64,000 bases of DNA from Bacteroidales bacterium UBA4363 (lineage in GTDB: Bacteria > Bacteroidota > Bacteroidia > Bacteroidales > Paludibacteraceae): assembly GCA_002393965.1 (NCBI GenBank), contig DGSL01000026.1, positions 192,199 through 256,198 of the forward strand, given 5' to 3'. Below the pieces are notes generated by a model. That model searched no databases, was not told the origin of the DNA, and saw only the letters and a program-made list of their open reading frames with translations. Both the position numbers and the translations under genes were made by a program. Shown piece by piece: positions 49,941 through 59,331 of the stretch. Each line of letters opens with the position of its first letter. Position 1 is the first letter of the stretch.

Positions 49941-50061
49941 TTTGGCTTAGGGTTTGCTTGGGGGTACCTTAGGGGTACCTTTGGGGTACCTTAGGGGTAC
50001 CTTAAGGGTACCTTTGGTCTGGGGTGAATTTGGGGTGTTTTGGGTGCTGTTTGGGTGCGAA
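49941..50061. repeat. 11-bp-phased GGTACC array between menF and menD
   Basis: The CTTWG core recurs at 49946, 49957, 49968, 49979, 49990, 50001 and 50012, an exact 11-base step; five of the units contain GGGTACC. Beyond 50016 the units become degenerate GGGGTG or GGGTGC forms. It fills most of the 170-base gap inside the operon. Its sequence is unrelated to the array at 46511 but has the same period. Confidence 0.88.
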
Positions 50062-50099
50062 TTTATGTTAAAAAAGACAAAAAAAAGTAAAAAATAACG

Positions 50100-51761
50100 A
50101 TGTTTAGCGACAAACACAACGTCAATATCCTCACTTCTCTGCTCGTACGACACGGGCTGCGCAGTGCCGTCCTCTGCCCCGGATCGCGCAATGCCCCACT
50201 GGTCCATAATCTCGTCCAGGCTGGTCTCCGCACTTTCGCCGTCACCGATGAGCGAAGCGCCGGATTCTTCGCTCTCGGACGCGCCCTCGACGAAGGGCCC
50301 GTCGCCCTCTGCGTGACCTCCGGAACGGCTCTGCTCAACCTCCTGCCAGCCGTGGCGGAGGCGTTCTATCAGCACGTGCCGCTCGTCGTGATCTCTGCCG
50401 ACCGACCGCTCGCCTGGATCGACCAGCAGGACGGACAGACGCTCCCTCAGGCGGGTGCGCTCGCTCCGTTCGTGCTCAGGAGCGTCTCCCTGCCCGAATC
50501 CTCCGACCCGGAGGGCCGCTGGTTCTGCAACCGGCTCGTCAACGAGGCTCTCCTGGCGATGCACACGCGAGGCTCAGGACCCGTTCATGTCAACGTTCCC
50601 ATCAGCGAACCGCTCTACTCTTTCCCGGTGGATGCCCTGCCCGACGAGCGCGTGGTTGCTCATGCGGTGGGGACCGACCTCGCCCACGAGGATTTCGAGG
50701 AGTTCTTCCGCCGCTTCTCCGCCGCACGCCGGCCGATGGTCGTGCTGGGACAGAACCGGTTCTCTCTCGACCTCTCCATCCTCCGCCGCCATGCCGTCGT
50801 CCTCTCCGAGGCACTCAGCCTCGCCCCGGGGCTGCGCCATGCCGAGCCTGTTCTCTGCCGACGCGAGGCGGATGCCGGACGTTTCGACTCTCAGATGCAG
50901 CCGGACTTCCTCCTCTTTGCCGGAGGGACTCTGGTGAGCAAACGCCTCAAGGCTTTCCTGCGCCTCTCCGGCTGTGACCAGTATCTGCTCTCCCCATCCG
51001 GCGAGGTCTGCGACACGTTCCAGCATCTCTCCGTCGTCATCCAGACCGACCCTTCGACGTTCCTCCGCCGCCTCTCCGAGCGCCTCTCCGCCTCCTCTCC
51101 GCCTTCTCCCGACCGTCAGACGTTCATCGACGCCTGGCAACGCGCGGACTCCACGGCCTCACAGTGCATCGGTCAGATCGCCCTGCCGTTCTCTTCGGCT
51201 TCGGTGGTCCGCGAGTTCTCCCGCCGCCTCTCTGCCTTCGCCACCCCACCACGACTTGTCTATGGCAACAGTTCCGCTGTCCGCCTCGCCTCCCTGTTCG
51301 CCCCTTCCGGTGTGTTCTGCAACCGTGGCGTCAACGGGATCGAGGGATCGCTTTCCACCGCCGTCGGCTTGGCGGCCGACCGTCGCCCCACGTGTTGCAT
51401 CCTCGGCGACCTCAGTTTTTTCTACGACCAGAACGCTCTTTGGAATGAGCATGTGGCGGACAACCTCCGCATCCTCCTGCTCAACAACGGCGGTGGAGCG
51501 ATCTTCAGCAAGTTCGAGGGGCTGAAAGGAAGCCCCGCACGCGAACGCTTCGTCATGGGACGTCACCACACCTCCGCACGGGGCATCTGTCTTCAGTCTG
51601 GCGTCGAATACCTCCAGGCGTCAGACGACCCCTCACTCTCCGTCGCGCTCGACGCCTTTCTCCGCCCTTCCTCCCGACCCATGCTGCTCGAGGTCCATAC
51701 CGATGCCGAGGGCGACTGGGAGGCGCTCGACCGCTGCTGCAGGGTCCTGTCGGGTGCCTGA
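50100..51761 (+). CDS. menD: SEPHCHC synthase (2-oxoglutarate decarboxylating)
   Basis: A ThDP-dependent enzyme joining isochorismate and 2-oxoglutarate. The 553-residue sequence has the N-terminal pyrimidine-binding domain (GLRSAVLCPGSRNAPLV; FAVTDERSAGFFALG; CVTSGTALLNLLPAVAEA) and the C-terminal diphosphate-binding motif GDLSFFYDQNALW...NNGGGAIF. It is separated from menF by the GGTACC array, which may mark separate regulation. Confidence 0.96.
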   Translation: MFSDKHNVNILTSLLVRHGLRSAVLCPGSRNAPLVHNLVQAGLRTFAVTDERSAGFFALGRALDEGPVALCVTSGTALLNLLPAVAEAFYQHVPLVVISADRPLAWIDQQDGQTLPQAGALAPFVLRSVSLPESSDPEGRWFCNRLVNEALLAMHTRGSGPVHVNVPISEPLYSFPVDALPDERVVAHAVGTDLAHEDFEEFFRRFSAARRPMVVLGQNRFSLDLSILRRHAVVLSEALSLAPGLRHAEPVLCRREADAGRFDSQMQPDFLLFAGGTLVSKRLKAFLRLSGCDQYLLSPSGEVCDTFQHLSVVIQTDPSTFLRRLSERLSASSPPSPDRQTFIDAWQRADSTASQCIGQIALPFSSASVVREFSRRLSAFATPPRLVYGNSSAVRLASLFAPSGVFCNRGVNGIEGSLSTAVGLAADRRPTCCILGDLSFFYDQNALWNEHVADNLRILLLNNGGGAIFSKFEGLKGSPARERFVMGRHHTSARGICLQSGVEYLQASDDPSLSVALDAFLRPSSRPMLLEVHTDAEGDWEALDRCCRVLSGA

Positions 51762-51809
51762 GTCTTAGTAATGCTTATGTTTATTTTTTTTCTCTGAAAT
51801 ACGAATAGT

Positions 51810-52634
51810 ATGAAACGTGATTGGAAAAAGATAGAGGGTTTCTCCTTCGAGGAGATTCTCTTTGAGTCGTACGGGCACATCGCCAAGATTACGATCAACC
51901 GGCCTCGCTACCGCAATGCCTTCACTCCGCTGACCACTTGGGAGATGTCCCAGGCGTTCTCCTATTGCCGCGAGGCGCAGGATATACGCGTCGTTTTGCT
52001 CACCGGCGCCGGCGACAAGGCGTTCTGCTCCGGCGGTGACATGCACGTCAAGGGACGGGGAGGATACATCGACCGATCCGGCGTGCCGCGACTCAGCGTC
52101 CTCGACGTCCAGATGCAGATTCGGCGACTCCCCAAACCGGTCATCGCCATGGTCAACGGATTCGCCATCGGTGGGGGACACGTGCTCCATCTCGTGTGCG
52201 ACCTCACCATAGCTTCCGACAATGCCGTCTTCGGACAGACGGGACCCAAGGTCGGGTCTTTCGACGCCGGATTCGGCGCCTCGTATCTTGCCCGTATCGT
52301 CGGTCAGAAGAAGGCAAGGGAGATCTGGTTCCTCTGCCGGCAGTATTCCGCCGACGAGGCGGAACGCATGGGACTGGTCAACAAGGTCGTGCCGATCGAA
52401 CGTCTCGAGGATACCTGTGTGGAGTGGGCGGAGCAGATGATCGAACGCTCGCCCATCGCCCTGCGCATGATCAAGGCGGGACTCAACGCCGAACTTGACG
52501 GACAGGCAGGCATTCAGCAACTCGCCGGCGACGCTACCATGCTCTACTATTTTCTCGATGAGGCACAGGAGGGCGGCAAGGCGTTCCTCGAGAAGCGGAA
52601 ACCCGATTTCGATAAGTTCCCTAAGGTACCCTGA
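51810..52634 (+). CDS. menB: 1,4-dihydroxy-2-naphthoyl-CoA synthase
   Basis: A crotonase-fold enzyme closing the second naphthoquinone ring from o-succinylbenzoyl-CoA. Landmarks are [47 protein letters not shown] and the MenB-specific [20 protein letters not shown]. The length, 274 residues, is typical. It lies 48 bases downstream of menD and 70 before menC. Confidence 0.97.
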   Translation: MKRDWKKIEGFSFEEILFESYGHIAKITINRPRYRNAFTPLTTWEMSQAFSYCREAQDIRVVLLTGAGDKAFCSGGDMHVKGRGGYIDRSGVPRLSVLDVQMQIRRLPKPVIAMVNGFAIGGGHVLHLVCDLTIASDNAVFGQTGPKVGSFDAGFGASYLARIVGQKKAREIWFLCRQYSADEAERMGLVNKVVPIERLEDTCVEWAEQMIERSPIALRMIKAGLNAELDGQAGIQQLAGDATMLYYFLDEAQEGGKAFLEKRKPDFDKFPKVP

Positions 52635-52704
52635 CCTTCGGCAGGGGGGAGGGGAGAGAGAGACGCTCACGACAACACATGAAACAGTAAACCGACACGC
52701 AACG

Positions 52705-53748
52705 ATGAAACAGATCGATATCTTTCCGCGCACACTCCATTTCCGACAGCCCGCCGGCACCTCACGCGGAGTCTACCTCACCCGCCGGATCTACCTCCTG
52801 CGGCTCTCCGATTCCGACGTCCCCTCCGTCTGCGGGTGGGGCGAGTGCGCACCGCTGCCGGACCTCTCCTGCGACGCGAGGCCCGATTATGACAAGGTGC
52901 TGCGGGAGGCGTGCAGGAGAGCAGAACGCGAAGGACTCACACCCGCTCTGTGCGACGACCTCCGGACCCTTCCTTCCGTCCTTTTCGGTCTCGAGACGGC
53001 ATTTGCCCAGTGGGAGAGGGGCGGAGACAAGGCGCTCTTCGACACCCCTTTCGCTCGTGGCGAGGTCGGTATCCCCATCAACGGACTGGTCTGGATGGGC
53101 TCTTTCGATGAGATGATGCAACGGCTCACGGCCAAACTCGACGCTGGGTTCCGCTGTGTCAAACTCAAGATCGGAGCCATCGATTTCTCCGACGAACTCT
53201 CTCTCATACGGGCTGTCCGCCGACGCTTCTCTGCCGAACAGGTCGAACTGCGGCTCGATGCCAATGGGGCGTTCCCGCCCGACCGTGCCGCCCAATACCT
53301 CGAACACCTCGCTCCCTACCATATCCACTCCATCGAACAGCCCATCCGACAACACCAGTGGCAACACATGGCACAGCTGTGCCGACAGTCTCCCATCCCC
53401 ATCGCTCTCGACGAGGAACTCATCGGGGTCTCATCCCGTCAGCAGAAGGCAGAACTGCTCGACGAGATACGTCCGCACTACATCGTTCTCAAACCCTCTC
53501 TCCATGGTGCCATGTCTGGCTGCGACGAGTGGATCTCGCTCGCTCGCGAACGCAACATAGGATGCTGGATCACTTCCGCACTCGAGAGCAATGTCGGACT
53601 CAATGCCATCGCCCACTATACGGCCAGGACTTTCGGACCGCACATCACGTTCCCGCAGGGACTCGGGACCGGATCGCTCTTCACTGATAATGTCCCGATG
53701 CCGATTTATGTCAAGGAGGATCGCCTATGGTACTCGAAGATTTCCTGA
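52705..53748 (+). CDS. menC: o-Succinylbenzoate synthase
   Basis: An enolase-superfamily dehydratase. The catalytic KxK is in RCVKLKIGAIDF, metal ligands in LRLDANGAF, SIEQPI and IALDEELIG, and the second lysine in IVLKPSLHG. The frame is open back to 52495 but that part overlaps menB; MKQIDIFPRTLHFRQP at 52705 gives 347 residues. It overlaps menE by 22 bases, indicating coupled translation. Confidence 0.93.
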   Translation: MKQIDIFPRTLHFRQPAGTSRGVYLTRRIYLLRLSDSDVPSVCGWGECAPLPDLSCDARPDYDKVLREACRRAEREGLTPALCDDLRTLPSVLFGLETAFAQWERGGDKALFDTPFARGEVGIPINGLVWMGSFDEMMQRLTAKLDAGFRCVKLKIGAIDFSDELSLIRAVRRRFSAEQVELRLDANGAFPPDRAAQYLEHLAPYHIHSIEQPIRQHQWQHMAQLCRQSPIPIALDEELIGVSSRQQKAELLDEIRPHYIVLKPSLHGAMSGCDEWISLARERNIGCWITSALESNVGLNAIAHYTARTFGPHITFPQGLGTGSLFTDNVPMPIYVKEDRLWYSKIS

Positions 53749-54737
53749 GAGAGTGGAACAGCGATGACCCGTACGTCAGGGTTACCACAAGCGGCTCGAC
53801 AGGCACTCCCAAGGAGATGCTCGTTCGGAAGGACAGAATGATCGAGAGTGCCCGCATGACGTGCGATTTCCTGCGACTCAGGCCCTCCGACACGGCTCTG
53901 CTCTGCCTGTCCGTGGACTATATCGCCGGCAAGATGATGGTCGTCCGCTCCCTCCACCGCCATCTGCGGCTCACCGCTCTTCCTCCGTCCGGTCATCCCC
54001 TCGCTTCCCTTCCCGATGACTGCCGTTTCGACCTCGCTGCCATGGTGCCTCTCCAGGTTGCCAATTCCCTTGACATCCCCGACGAGCGACTCAGGCTCTT
54101 CCGCATCCGCCATCTGATCATCGGCGGCGGACCCGTCGATGACGCTCTCGCCGACGCTCTCCGCGATGCTCCAAACGCCGTCTGGAGTTCCTACGGCATG
54201 ACCGAGACGCTCTCACACATTGCCCTCCGACGTGTCAACGGACCACAACGCTCCGACTGGTACATGCCCTTCGACGGTATCTCCGTCCACACCGACCGTA
54301 ACCAGTGCCTCGTGATCGATGCACCGCAACTCTGCGACACGCGACTCGTCACTAACGACAGGGCAGAACTGCGCACCATCCAGAGCGACGGACACCCTCT
54401 TTGCCAGTTCCGTATCCTCGGACGGCGCGATAATGTGATCTGCAGCGGAGGCATGAAGTTCCAGATCGAGGAACTCGAGGCGCGACTACGCCCACTCCTC
54501 CATGCTCCTTTCCTTATTACCTCATCTCATGACTCCAGACTCGGCGAGGCTATCGTACTGCTCACCGAAAGCCCCGACCTCGACGCCGTTCGCCTCGTCT
54601 GCTCCCGGTCACTCCAGCGGTTCGCCGTTCCGCGACGTTTCATCCATGTTGCGCACATCCCGCTCACGCCGACCGGAAAACCCGCACGCGCGGAGGCTCG
54701 GCGAATCGCGCATTCCGACCTGCAAAAAAAACCTTGA
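53727..54737 (+). CDS. menE: o-Succinylbenzoate-CoA ligase
   Basis: An adenylate-forming ligase activating o-succinylbenzoate for MenB. The phosphate loop is TTSGSTGTPKEM, then SSYGMTETLSHIAL and LGRRDNVICSGGMKFQIEE. At 336 residues it is a compact version lacking part of the usual N-terminal domain. It starts inside menC. Its last codons form the left arm of the terminator shared with tRNA-Gln. Confidence 0.92.
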   Translation: MVLEDFLREWNSDDPYVRVTTSGSTGTPKEMLVRKDRMIESARMTCDFLRLRPSDTALLCLSVDYIAGKMMVVRSLHRHLRLTALPPSGHPLASLPDDCRFDLAAMVPLQVANSLDIPDERLRLFRIRHLIIGGGPVDDALADALRDAPNAVWSSYGMTETLSHIALRRVNGPQRSDWYMPFDGISVHTDRNQCLVIDAPQLCDTRLVTNDRAELRTIQSDGHPLCQFRILGRRDNVICSGGMKFQIEELEARLRPLLHAPFLITSSHDSRLGEAIVLLTESPDLDAVRLVCSRSLQRFAVPRRFIHVAHIPLTPTGKPARAEARRIAHSDLQKKP

Positions 54738-54757
54738 CACGTTTCCGTGTCAAGGTT
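54730..54757. terminator. Bidirectional terminator of menE and tRNA-Gln
   Basis: A perfect 12-bp stem (AACCTTGACACG with CGTGTCAAGGTT, loop TTTC). On the minus strand it is followed by T7, a canonical terminator for tRNA-Gln; on the plus strand the menE stop codon (54735-54737) lies in its left arm. Confidence 0.85.
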
Positions 54758-54767
54758 CTCTTCTTGG

Positions 54768-54838
54768 TTGTCTTGCCCGGACTCGAACCAGGACAAACAG
54801 TACCAAAAACTGTTGTGCTACCATTACACCACAAGACA
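54768..54838 (-). tRNA. tRNA-Gln (anticodon TTG)
   Basis: A full cloverleaf on the minus strand: acceptor TGTCTTG/CAAGACA, D-arm GTGTAATGGTAGCAC, anticodon stem ACAGT/ACTGT with loop TTTTGGT (anticodon TTG), T-arm CCTGG-TTCGAGT-CCGGG, discriminator A. Genomic CCA follows at 54767-54765, unlike the other two tRNAs in the window. Confidence 0.97.
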
Positions 54839-54914
54839 ATCCGATGGGCAACGCTGAACCGACAGGTTACCCTTGCCCTGCGCTTGGAGACAGACGCCCC
54901 TGCGCAGATGCGTC

Positions 54915-54945
54915 GCAAAGATAGCGATTTTTATTACTTGGCAAG
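54915..54945 (-). promoter_or_regulatory. Putative promoter for tRNA-Gln inside the tyrS 3' end
   Basis: Minus-strand CTTG (54945-54942), 18 bases, TATCTTTGC (54923-54915). The -33 box lies within the last codons of tyrS. Confidence 0.55.
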
Positions 54946-56229
54946 TAGCAGGAAGTAATTTTTCTTTCCTTTCTGTGCCAGAATGTATTTCCCGTTTAGC
55001 AGGCTCCCACTCCCTACCGTGCCGTTTACGTCCGTGAACTTGTCTTTGTTGAGCGAGAATCCGTTACCCTGTATCATCTTGCGCGCCTCGCCCTTGCTCG
55101 GGAAGATGGACGTCTTCTCAGCCACCAGGTCCAGGATGCCGATGCCCTTCTCCAGGTCGCTCAGCGCTATCTCATACGTAGGCACTCCGGCGAATACGTC
55201 CAGCAACGTCGCCTCGTCCAGCTTTTTCAGCGACTCCGAGGTCGATTTCCCGAACAGGATATTCGAGGCCTCTACCGCCGCTTCATAGTCCTCGCGCGAG
55301 TGAACCATCACCGTCACCTCCTCAGCCAGACGCTTCTGAAGGATGCGCTGACCAGGATCTTCCCTGTGCGACGCAATCAGGGCGTCAATCGTCTCTTTGT
55401 CCAGCGAGGTGAAGATCTTGATGTAGCGCTCTGCGTCGTCGTCACTCACGTTCAGCCAGAACTGGTAGAATTTGTACGGTGACGTACGCTTCGCATCCAA
55501 CCAGATATTGCCGCTCTCCGTCTTGCCGAATTTCTTGCCGTCCGCCTTGGTGATCAGGGGACACGTCAGCGCATAGGCCTCGCCGCCGACGGTACGGCGG
55601 ATCAGTTCCGTTCCTGTGGTCATGTTGCCCCACTGGTCGTTGCCGCCCATCTGCAACTTACAGCCCTTGTGCTGGTAGAGGTACAGGAAGTCATACCCCT
55701 GCAGCAACTGATAGGTGAATTCCGTGAAGCTCAACCCGTCCCTCGCTTCGCCGTTCAACCGCTTCTGGACACTGTCCTTCGCCATCATGTAGTTCACCGT
55801 GATGTGCTTGCCCACCTCACGCGCAAAGTCCAGGAACGTAAAGTCCTTCATCCAGTCGTAGTTGTTGACCAGCTCCGCACGGTTCGGCTCCTCGCTCTCG
55901 AAGTCCAGGAATTTCGCCAGCTGCTTCTGGATGCACGCCTGGTTGTGGCGAAGTGTCGCCTCGTCCAGCAGGTTGCGCTCCTGGCTCTTGCCCGACGGGT
56001 CGCCGATCATGCCCGTTGCGCCTCCCACCAGGGCCACTGGCTTGTGACCGCACCGCTGAAGGTGACGCAACATCATCACTCCGCACAGGTGACCGATATG
56101 TAGCGAGTCTGCCGTCGGGTCCGTGCCGAGATAGGCAGTGACCTGTTCTTTTTGCAACAGCTCTTCCGTTCCGGGCATGATCTGTGCCAGCATGCCTCGC
56201 CATCTGAGTTCTTCGATAAAGTTCTTCAT
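54934..56229 (-). CDS. tyrS: Tyrosyl-tRNA synthetase
   Basis: A class I synthetase of 431 residues charging tRNA-Tyr. The HIGH motif is in [15 protein letters not shown], the KMSKS equivalent is KFGKTES, and an S4 RNA-binding domain forms the C-terminus ([30 protein letters not shown]). The gene is complete and is followed on the same strand by tRNA-Gln. Confidence 0.97.
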   Translation of the reverse strand: MKNFIEELRWRGMLAQIMPGTEELLQKEQVTAYLGTDPTADSLHIGHLCGVMMLRHLQRCGHKPVALVGGATGMIGDPSGKSQERNLLDEATLRHNQACIQKQLAKFLDFESEEPNRAELVNNYDWMKDFTFLDFAREVGKHITVNYMMAKDSVQKRLNGEARDGLSFTEFTYQLLQGYDFLYLYQHKGCKLQMGGNDQWGNMTTGTELIRRTVGGEAYALTCPLITKADGKKFGKTESGNIWLDAKRTSPYKFYQFWLNVSDDDAERYIKIFTSLDKETIDALIASHREDPGQRILQKRLAEEVTVMVHSREDYEAAVEASNILFGKSTSESLKKLDEATLLDVFAGVPTYEIALSDLEKGIGILDLVAEKTSIFPSKGEARKMIQGNGFSLNKDKFTDVNGTVGSGSLLNGKYILAQKGKKNYFLLLAK

Positions 56230-56287
56230 TTATTTAGCGTCAATGAAAAAAAAAAGATAGAATAGTGTTTCTGCACAAAAAACGGCA

Positions 56288-56320
56288 GCAAAGTTAACGA
56301 AAAGCACTGGCTTTGACAAC
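56288..56320 (-). promoter_or_regulatory. Putative promoter for tyrS
   Basis: Minus-strand GTTG (56320-56317) then TAACTTTGC (56296-56288), spacing 20. The start near 56283 leaves a leader of about 55 bases. Confidence 0.45.
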
Positions 56321-56330
56321 TCCCCGTCTC

Positions 56331-57404
56331 CTATCCGACGATGTCCAGACCGTCCAGCATCTCTGTGTAGAGACCGATGGCGGACTCGATCTCCTTTCGG
56401 CAGATGTATTCGTCCGCCGTGTGCGAACGCGACGATTCGCCCGGACCCAGTTTCAGGGACGGGAACGGCATGAGGGCCTGGTCGCTCAGCGTCGGCGAAC
56501 CGTAGGACTCCAGACCCATCGAGTGACCGCGACGGACAATCGGATGGTCCTTCCCGATTGACGAGGAGTTCAGACGCGTCGAGCGCTCTCTCACCTCGCA
56601 CGCCACATGCTGACGGATCAGCGTCAGCAATCCCACGTTGTCGTAACAGTCGTTCGTGCGAACGTCAACGGTGAACTCACAACGGTCTGGGATGACGTTG
56701 TGCTGCGTTCCCGCTTGGATCATCGTGACCGTCATCAGCACCGCACCCAGCGTCTCGGAGACTTTCGGGAATTGGTACGTCCGGAACCATTCGATGTCGC
56801 GCAACGCTTTATAGATCGCATTGTCGCCTTCCCTGCGTGCCGCATGGCCTGCCACTCCCTTCGCCGTGCAGTCAAGGACCATCAGCCCCTTCTCTGCGAC
56901 CGCCATACGCATGCCTGTCGGCTCGCCCACGATGGCTACGTCTATCTTCGGCAACTCACCCAGCAGACGCTCCATCCCGTTTCTCCCCGATACCTCCTCC
57001 TCACACGAGGCGGCCCAGATCAGACGGTATTTCTGCTCCTTCTGACACAAGTGCGTGAAGACCGAGAGAAGACTTACCAGACCACCTCCGCAGTCATTGC
57101 TGCCCAGACCGTAGATACACCCGTCGATTTCCTCCGCGCCGAACGGGTCTTTCGTCCAGCCCGAGACAGGCTTCACCGTGTCAAGGTGCGCATTCAGCAT
57201 GACGGTCGGACGACCGTCCGACTCTTCGTCACCCTCCCACGATTGCAGATAGACGTTGTTGCCGCAACGGCTGGGATGCAGTCCGCGGTCTTTCAGCCAC
57301 GATTCAAGGTAGTCGGCAACTTCCGTCTCGTTGCGCGAGTAGGAGGGGATGCGGATCAGGTGCTGCAACAGTTCGGTGGCTTCCTTGGCAGTGATGGGTT
57401 TCAT
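56331..57404 (-). CDS. argE: M20-family deacylase of arginine synthesis
   Basis: A zinc hydrolase removing the N-acyl group (acetyl or succinyl) from ornithine or citrulline. Metal-binding motifs are VMLNAHLDTVKP, GLGSNDCGGGLVSLL and SCEEEVSGRNG (catalytic Glu pair). From the ATG at 57404 it has 357 residues; the longer frame to 57479 overlaps argB. It is the last gene of the proB-proA-x-argF'-argB-argE run, and its substrate should follow that of argF'. Confidence 0.9.
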   Translation of the reverse strand: MKPITAKEATELLQHLIRIPSYSRNETEVADYLESWLKDRGLHPSRCGNNVYLQSWEGDEESDGRPTVMLNAHLDTVKPVSGWTKDPFGAEEIDGCIYGLGSNDCGGGLVSLLSVFTHLCQKEQKYRLIWAASCEEEVSGRNGMERLLGELPKIDVAIVGEPTGMRMAVAEKGLMVLDCTAKGVAGHAARREGDNAIYKALRDIEWFRTYQFPKVSETLGAVLMTVTMIQAGTQHNVIPDRCEFTVDVRTNDCYDNVGLLTLIRQHVACEVRERSTRLNSSSIGKDHPIVRRGHSMGLESYGSPTLSDQALMPFPSLKLGPGESSRSHTADEYICRKEIESAIGLYTEMLDGLDIVG

Positions 57405-57453
57405 GACGGTGTTTTTCTGTTTTTTTGATGTATCCGGATGCGAAACCCTCTCC

Positions 57454-58221
57454 CTATCGGATGACCGTTCCGCTGCCACGCCCCAGTTCCGAGGCCTGTG
57501 TGATGACGACTTGTTTTACGCCCGCGTCAATGGCGGAGAACGAGTTCTCTAATTTCGGAATCATGCCGCCCTGGATGATGCCTTCTCTCGTGAGGCGGTC
57601 GAAGGAGCTTCGGGTCAGTTCCGGGATGACGCTGTCCTCGTCGTTCTCGTCCATCAGGACGCCTTTCTTCTCGAAACAGTAGGTCAGCGTCACGTCGAAG
57701 TGGCGGCTCAGCGCCTTGGCAGCCTCTCCCGCAATCGTGTCCGCATTGGTGTTCAGCAGGTGACCCTCTCCGTCGTGCGTCAGAGGAGCCAGGACCGGGA
57801 CGATGCCCTTGCCGATCAGGTCCGCAAGGATTTCGGACTGTACGCTGCGTACGTCGCCCACGTAACCGTAGTCCACGTCTTTTACCGGACGCTTCGTGCT
57901 GAGCATGTAGCCCAGGTCCGCACCCGTCAGACCCAGCGCATTGATGCCCAGGGACTGCAGCGAGGCAACGATGTTCTTGTTCACCAGTCCGCCATAGACC
58001 ATCGTGACGACTTTCAGCATCGCCGCGTCGGTGATGCGGCGACCGTTGACCATTTTGCTCTCAATGCCCAGTTGCGACGCTATGCTCGTCGCGCTGCGAC
58101 CGCCACCGTGTACGAGGACTTTCCGACCCTCTAACGACGAGAATGTGCGGAGCAACTCGGCAAGACTGGCGGATTCTTCGACAATCTTACCGCCTACCTT
58201 GATGATGTTCAGCGATTCCAT
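57454..58221 (-). CDS. argB: N-acyl-glutamate kinase
   Basis: An amino-acid-kinase-fold protein of 255 residues phosphorylating N-acetyl- or N-succinylglutamate. Motifs are IIKVGGKIVE, VLVHGGGRSATSIASQLGI, LGLTGADLGYML and the C-terminal QVVITQASELGRGSGT. It lies between argF' and argE. In Bacteroidales with succinylornithine carbamoyltransferase this kinase may use the succinylated substrate; the sequence alone does not decide. Confidence 0.94.
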   Translation of the reverse strand: MESLNIIKVGGKIVEESASLAELLRTFSSLEGRKVLVHGGGRSATSIASQLGIESKMVNGRRITDAAMLKVVTMVYGGLVNKNIVASLQSLGINALGLTGADLGYMLSTKRPVKDVDYGYVGDVRSVQSEILADLIGKGIVPVLAPLTHDGEGHLLNTNADTIAGEAAKALSRHFDVTLTYCFEKKGVLMDENDEDSVIPELTRSSFDRLTREGIIQGGMIPKLENSFSAIDAGVKQVVITQASELGRGSGTVIR

Positions 58222-58272
58222 GTGTGCGATGCGTAATAGGTATGGTTTTTCTGTTTGGATCTCTTCCTTTTT

Positions 58273-59226
58273 TTACAGCGACTCCAGGATGCGCTTGAGC
58301 ACTACCTGCGCCGAGATCTCTCGGTTCGCCGCTTCCTGTACCACCAGCGAACGGGGACTCTCGATGACGTCGTCCGTTACGATCATGTTCCGACGCACCG
58401 GAAGACAGTGCATGAAGAACGCATTGTTGGTCAGTTTCATCTTTTCTGTCGTCACCGTCCACGACAGGTCCTTGGAGAGGATCTTGCCGTAGTTTGGATC
58501 GGCATACGCCGCCCAGTTCTTGGCATAGATGAAGTCCGCTCCCTCAAAGGCCTTGTCCTGGTCATATTCCACACGGGCGTTACGCGCAAATTGAGGGGCT
58601 AACTCATAGCCGTGAGGGTGCGTGATCACGAAGTCCACGTCGGCCTCGTTCATGAAGTCGGCGAAACTGTTAGGCACTGCTTGTGGCAGAGCACGCGGAT
58701 GTGGTGCCCATGACAGCACCACCTTCGGACGGCTTTTCTCTTTGTGCTCCTCAATGGTGATCAGGTCCGCAAAGGCCTGCAGCGGATGCACCGTGCCGCT
58801 CTCCATCGAGAAGACAGGACGGCCGCTCAGGCGGATGAATTGGTTCAGGATCGTCTCCTGATAGTCGAAGTCTTTGTCCTCGAATCGGGCGAAACTGCGC
58901 ACGCCGATTACGTCACAGAAGTTGCCCATCACCGGGACGGCTTCCAGCAGGTGCTCGGACTTGTCGCCGTCCATAACCACCCCGCGTTCCGTCTCCAGTT
59001 TCCACGCTCCCTGGTTGATGTCAAGCACCATCGTGTTCATTCCCAGGTTCATCGCCGCTTTCTGTGTGGACAGACGCGTGCGCAACGAGGAGTTGAAGAA
59101 GACCAGCAACGCTGTCTTGTTCTCTCCCAGGTGTTTGTAGCCGAAGCGGTTCTTCTTCACTTCTAAGGCCTCTTCTACGGCGGCATGAAGGTCGCCCAGG
59201 TCTTTGACGTTCGTGTAGGTTCTCAT
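58273..59226 (-). CDS. argF': N-succinyl-type ornithine carbamoyltransferase
   Basis: The enzyme carbamoylates N-acylated ornithine. The carbamoyl-phosphate site reads FFNSSLRTRLSTQKAAMNLG, and the ends HCLPVRRNMIVTDDVIESP and NQGAWKLETERG match the Bacteroides fragilis SOTCase group. The residue that selects acetyl or succinyl substrate (Pro90 in B. fragilis, Glu92 in Xanthomonas AOTCase) is Ser90 here (MDGDKSEHLL). The start at 59226 overlaps by ATGA the stop of a mini-ORF from repeat copy 3; 317 residues. Confidence 0.92.
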   Translation of the reverse strand: MRTYTNVKDLGDLHAAVEEALEVKKNRFGYKHLGENKTALLVFFNSSLRTRLSTQKAAMNLGMNTMVLDINQGAWKLETERGVVMDGDKSEHLLEAVPVMGNFCDVIGVRSFARFEDKDFDYQETILNQFIRLSGRPVFSMESGTVHPLQAFADLITIEEHKEKSRPKVVLSWAPHPRALPQAVPNSFADFMNEADVDFVITHPHGYELAPQFARNARVEYDQDKAFEGADFIYAKNWAAYADPNYGKILSKDLSWTVTTEKMKLTNNAFFMHCLPVRRNMIVTDDVIESPRSLVVQEAANREISAQVVLKRILESL

Positions 59227-59279
59227 CGTTTTCGTTGATTTATGTTTTTGTTCATTTTCAATAGTCCTTTTCTCGCCAT
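59223..59279 (-). other. 18-codon mini-ORF supplied by repeat copy 3
   Basis: It starts at the repeat's internal ATG, reads MARKGLLKMNKNINQRKR and stops at a TGA that shares ATGA with the argF' start codon, an arrangement typical of coupled translation. Whether it is translated is unknown. Confidence 0.35.
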
Positions 59280-59330
59280 GGCAAAGTTCAAACAAGTTTG
59301 ACTTTGCTTATCTGGCTTAACGAAAAGGTT
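59251..59330 (-). repeat. 80-bp nested palindromic repeat, copy 3 (argF' leader)
   Basis: A minus-strand copy starting one base after the stop codon of the upstream exported-protein gene and ending 25 bases before argF'. It differs from copy 1 at a handful of positions. The inner dyad GCAAAGTCAAAC/GTTTGAACTTTGC and the CCATGGCG core are intact. Confidence 0.92.
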
Positions 59331-59331
59331 C

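Noticed and set aside
51765..52760. A 331-residue open frame antisense to menB
   Set aside because: Shadow of menB and the menB-menC spacer; no recognisable protein features.
56607..57428. A 273-residue open frame antisense to argE
   Set aside because: Shadow of argE; the minus-strand gene carries all catalytic motifs.
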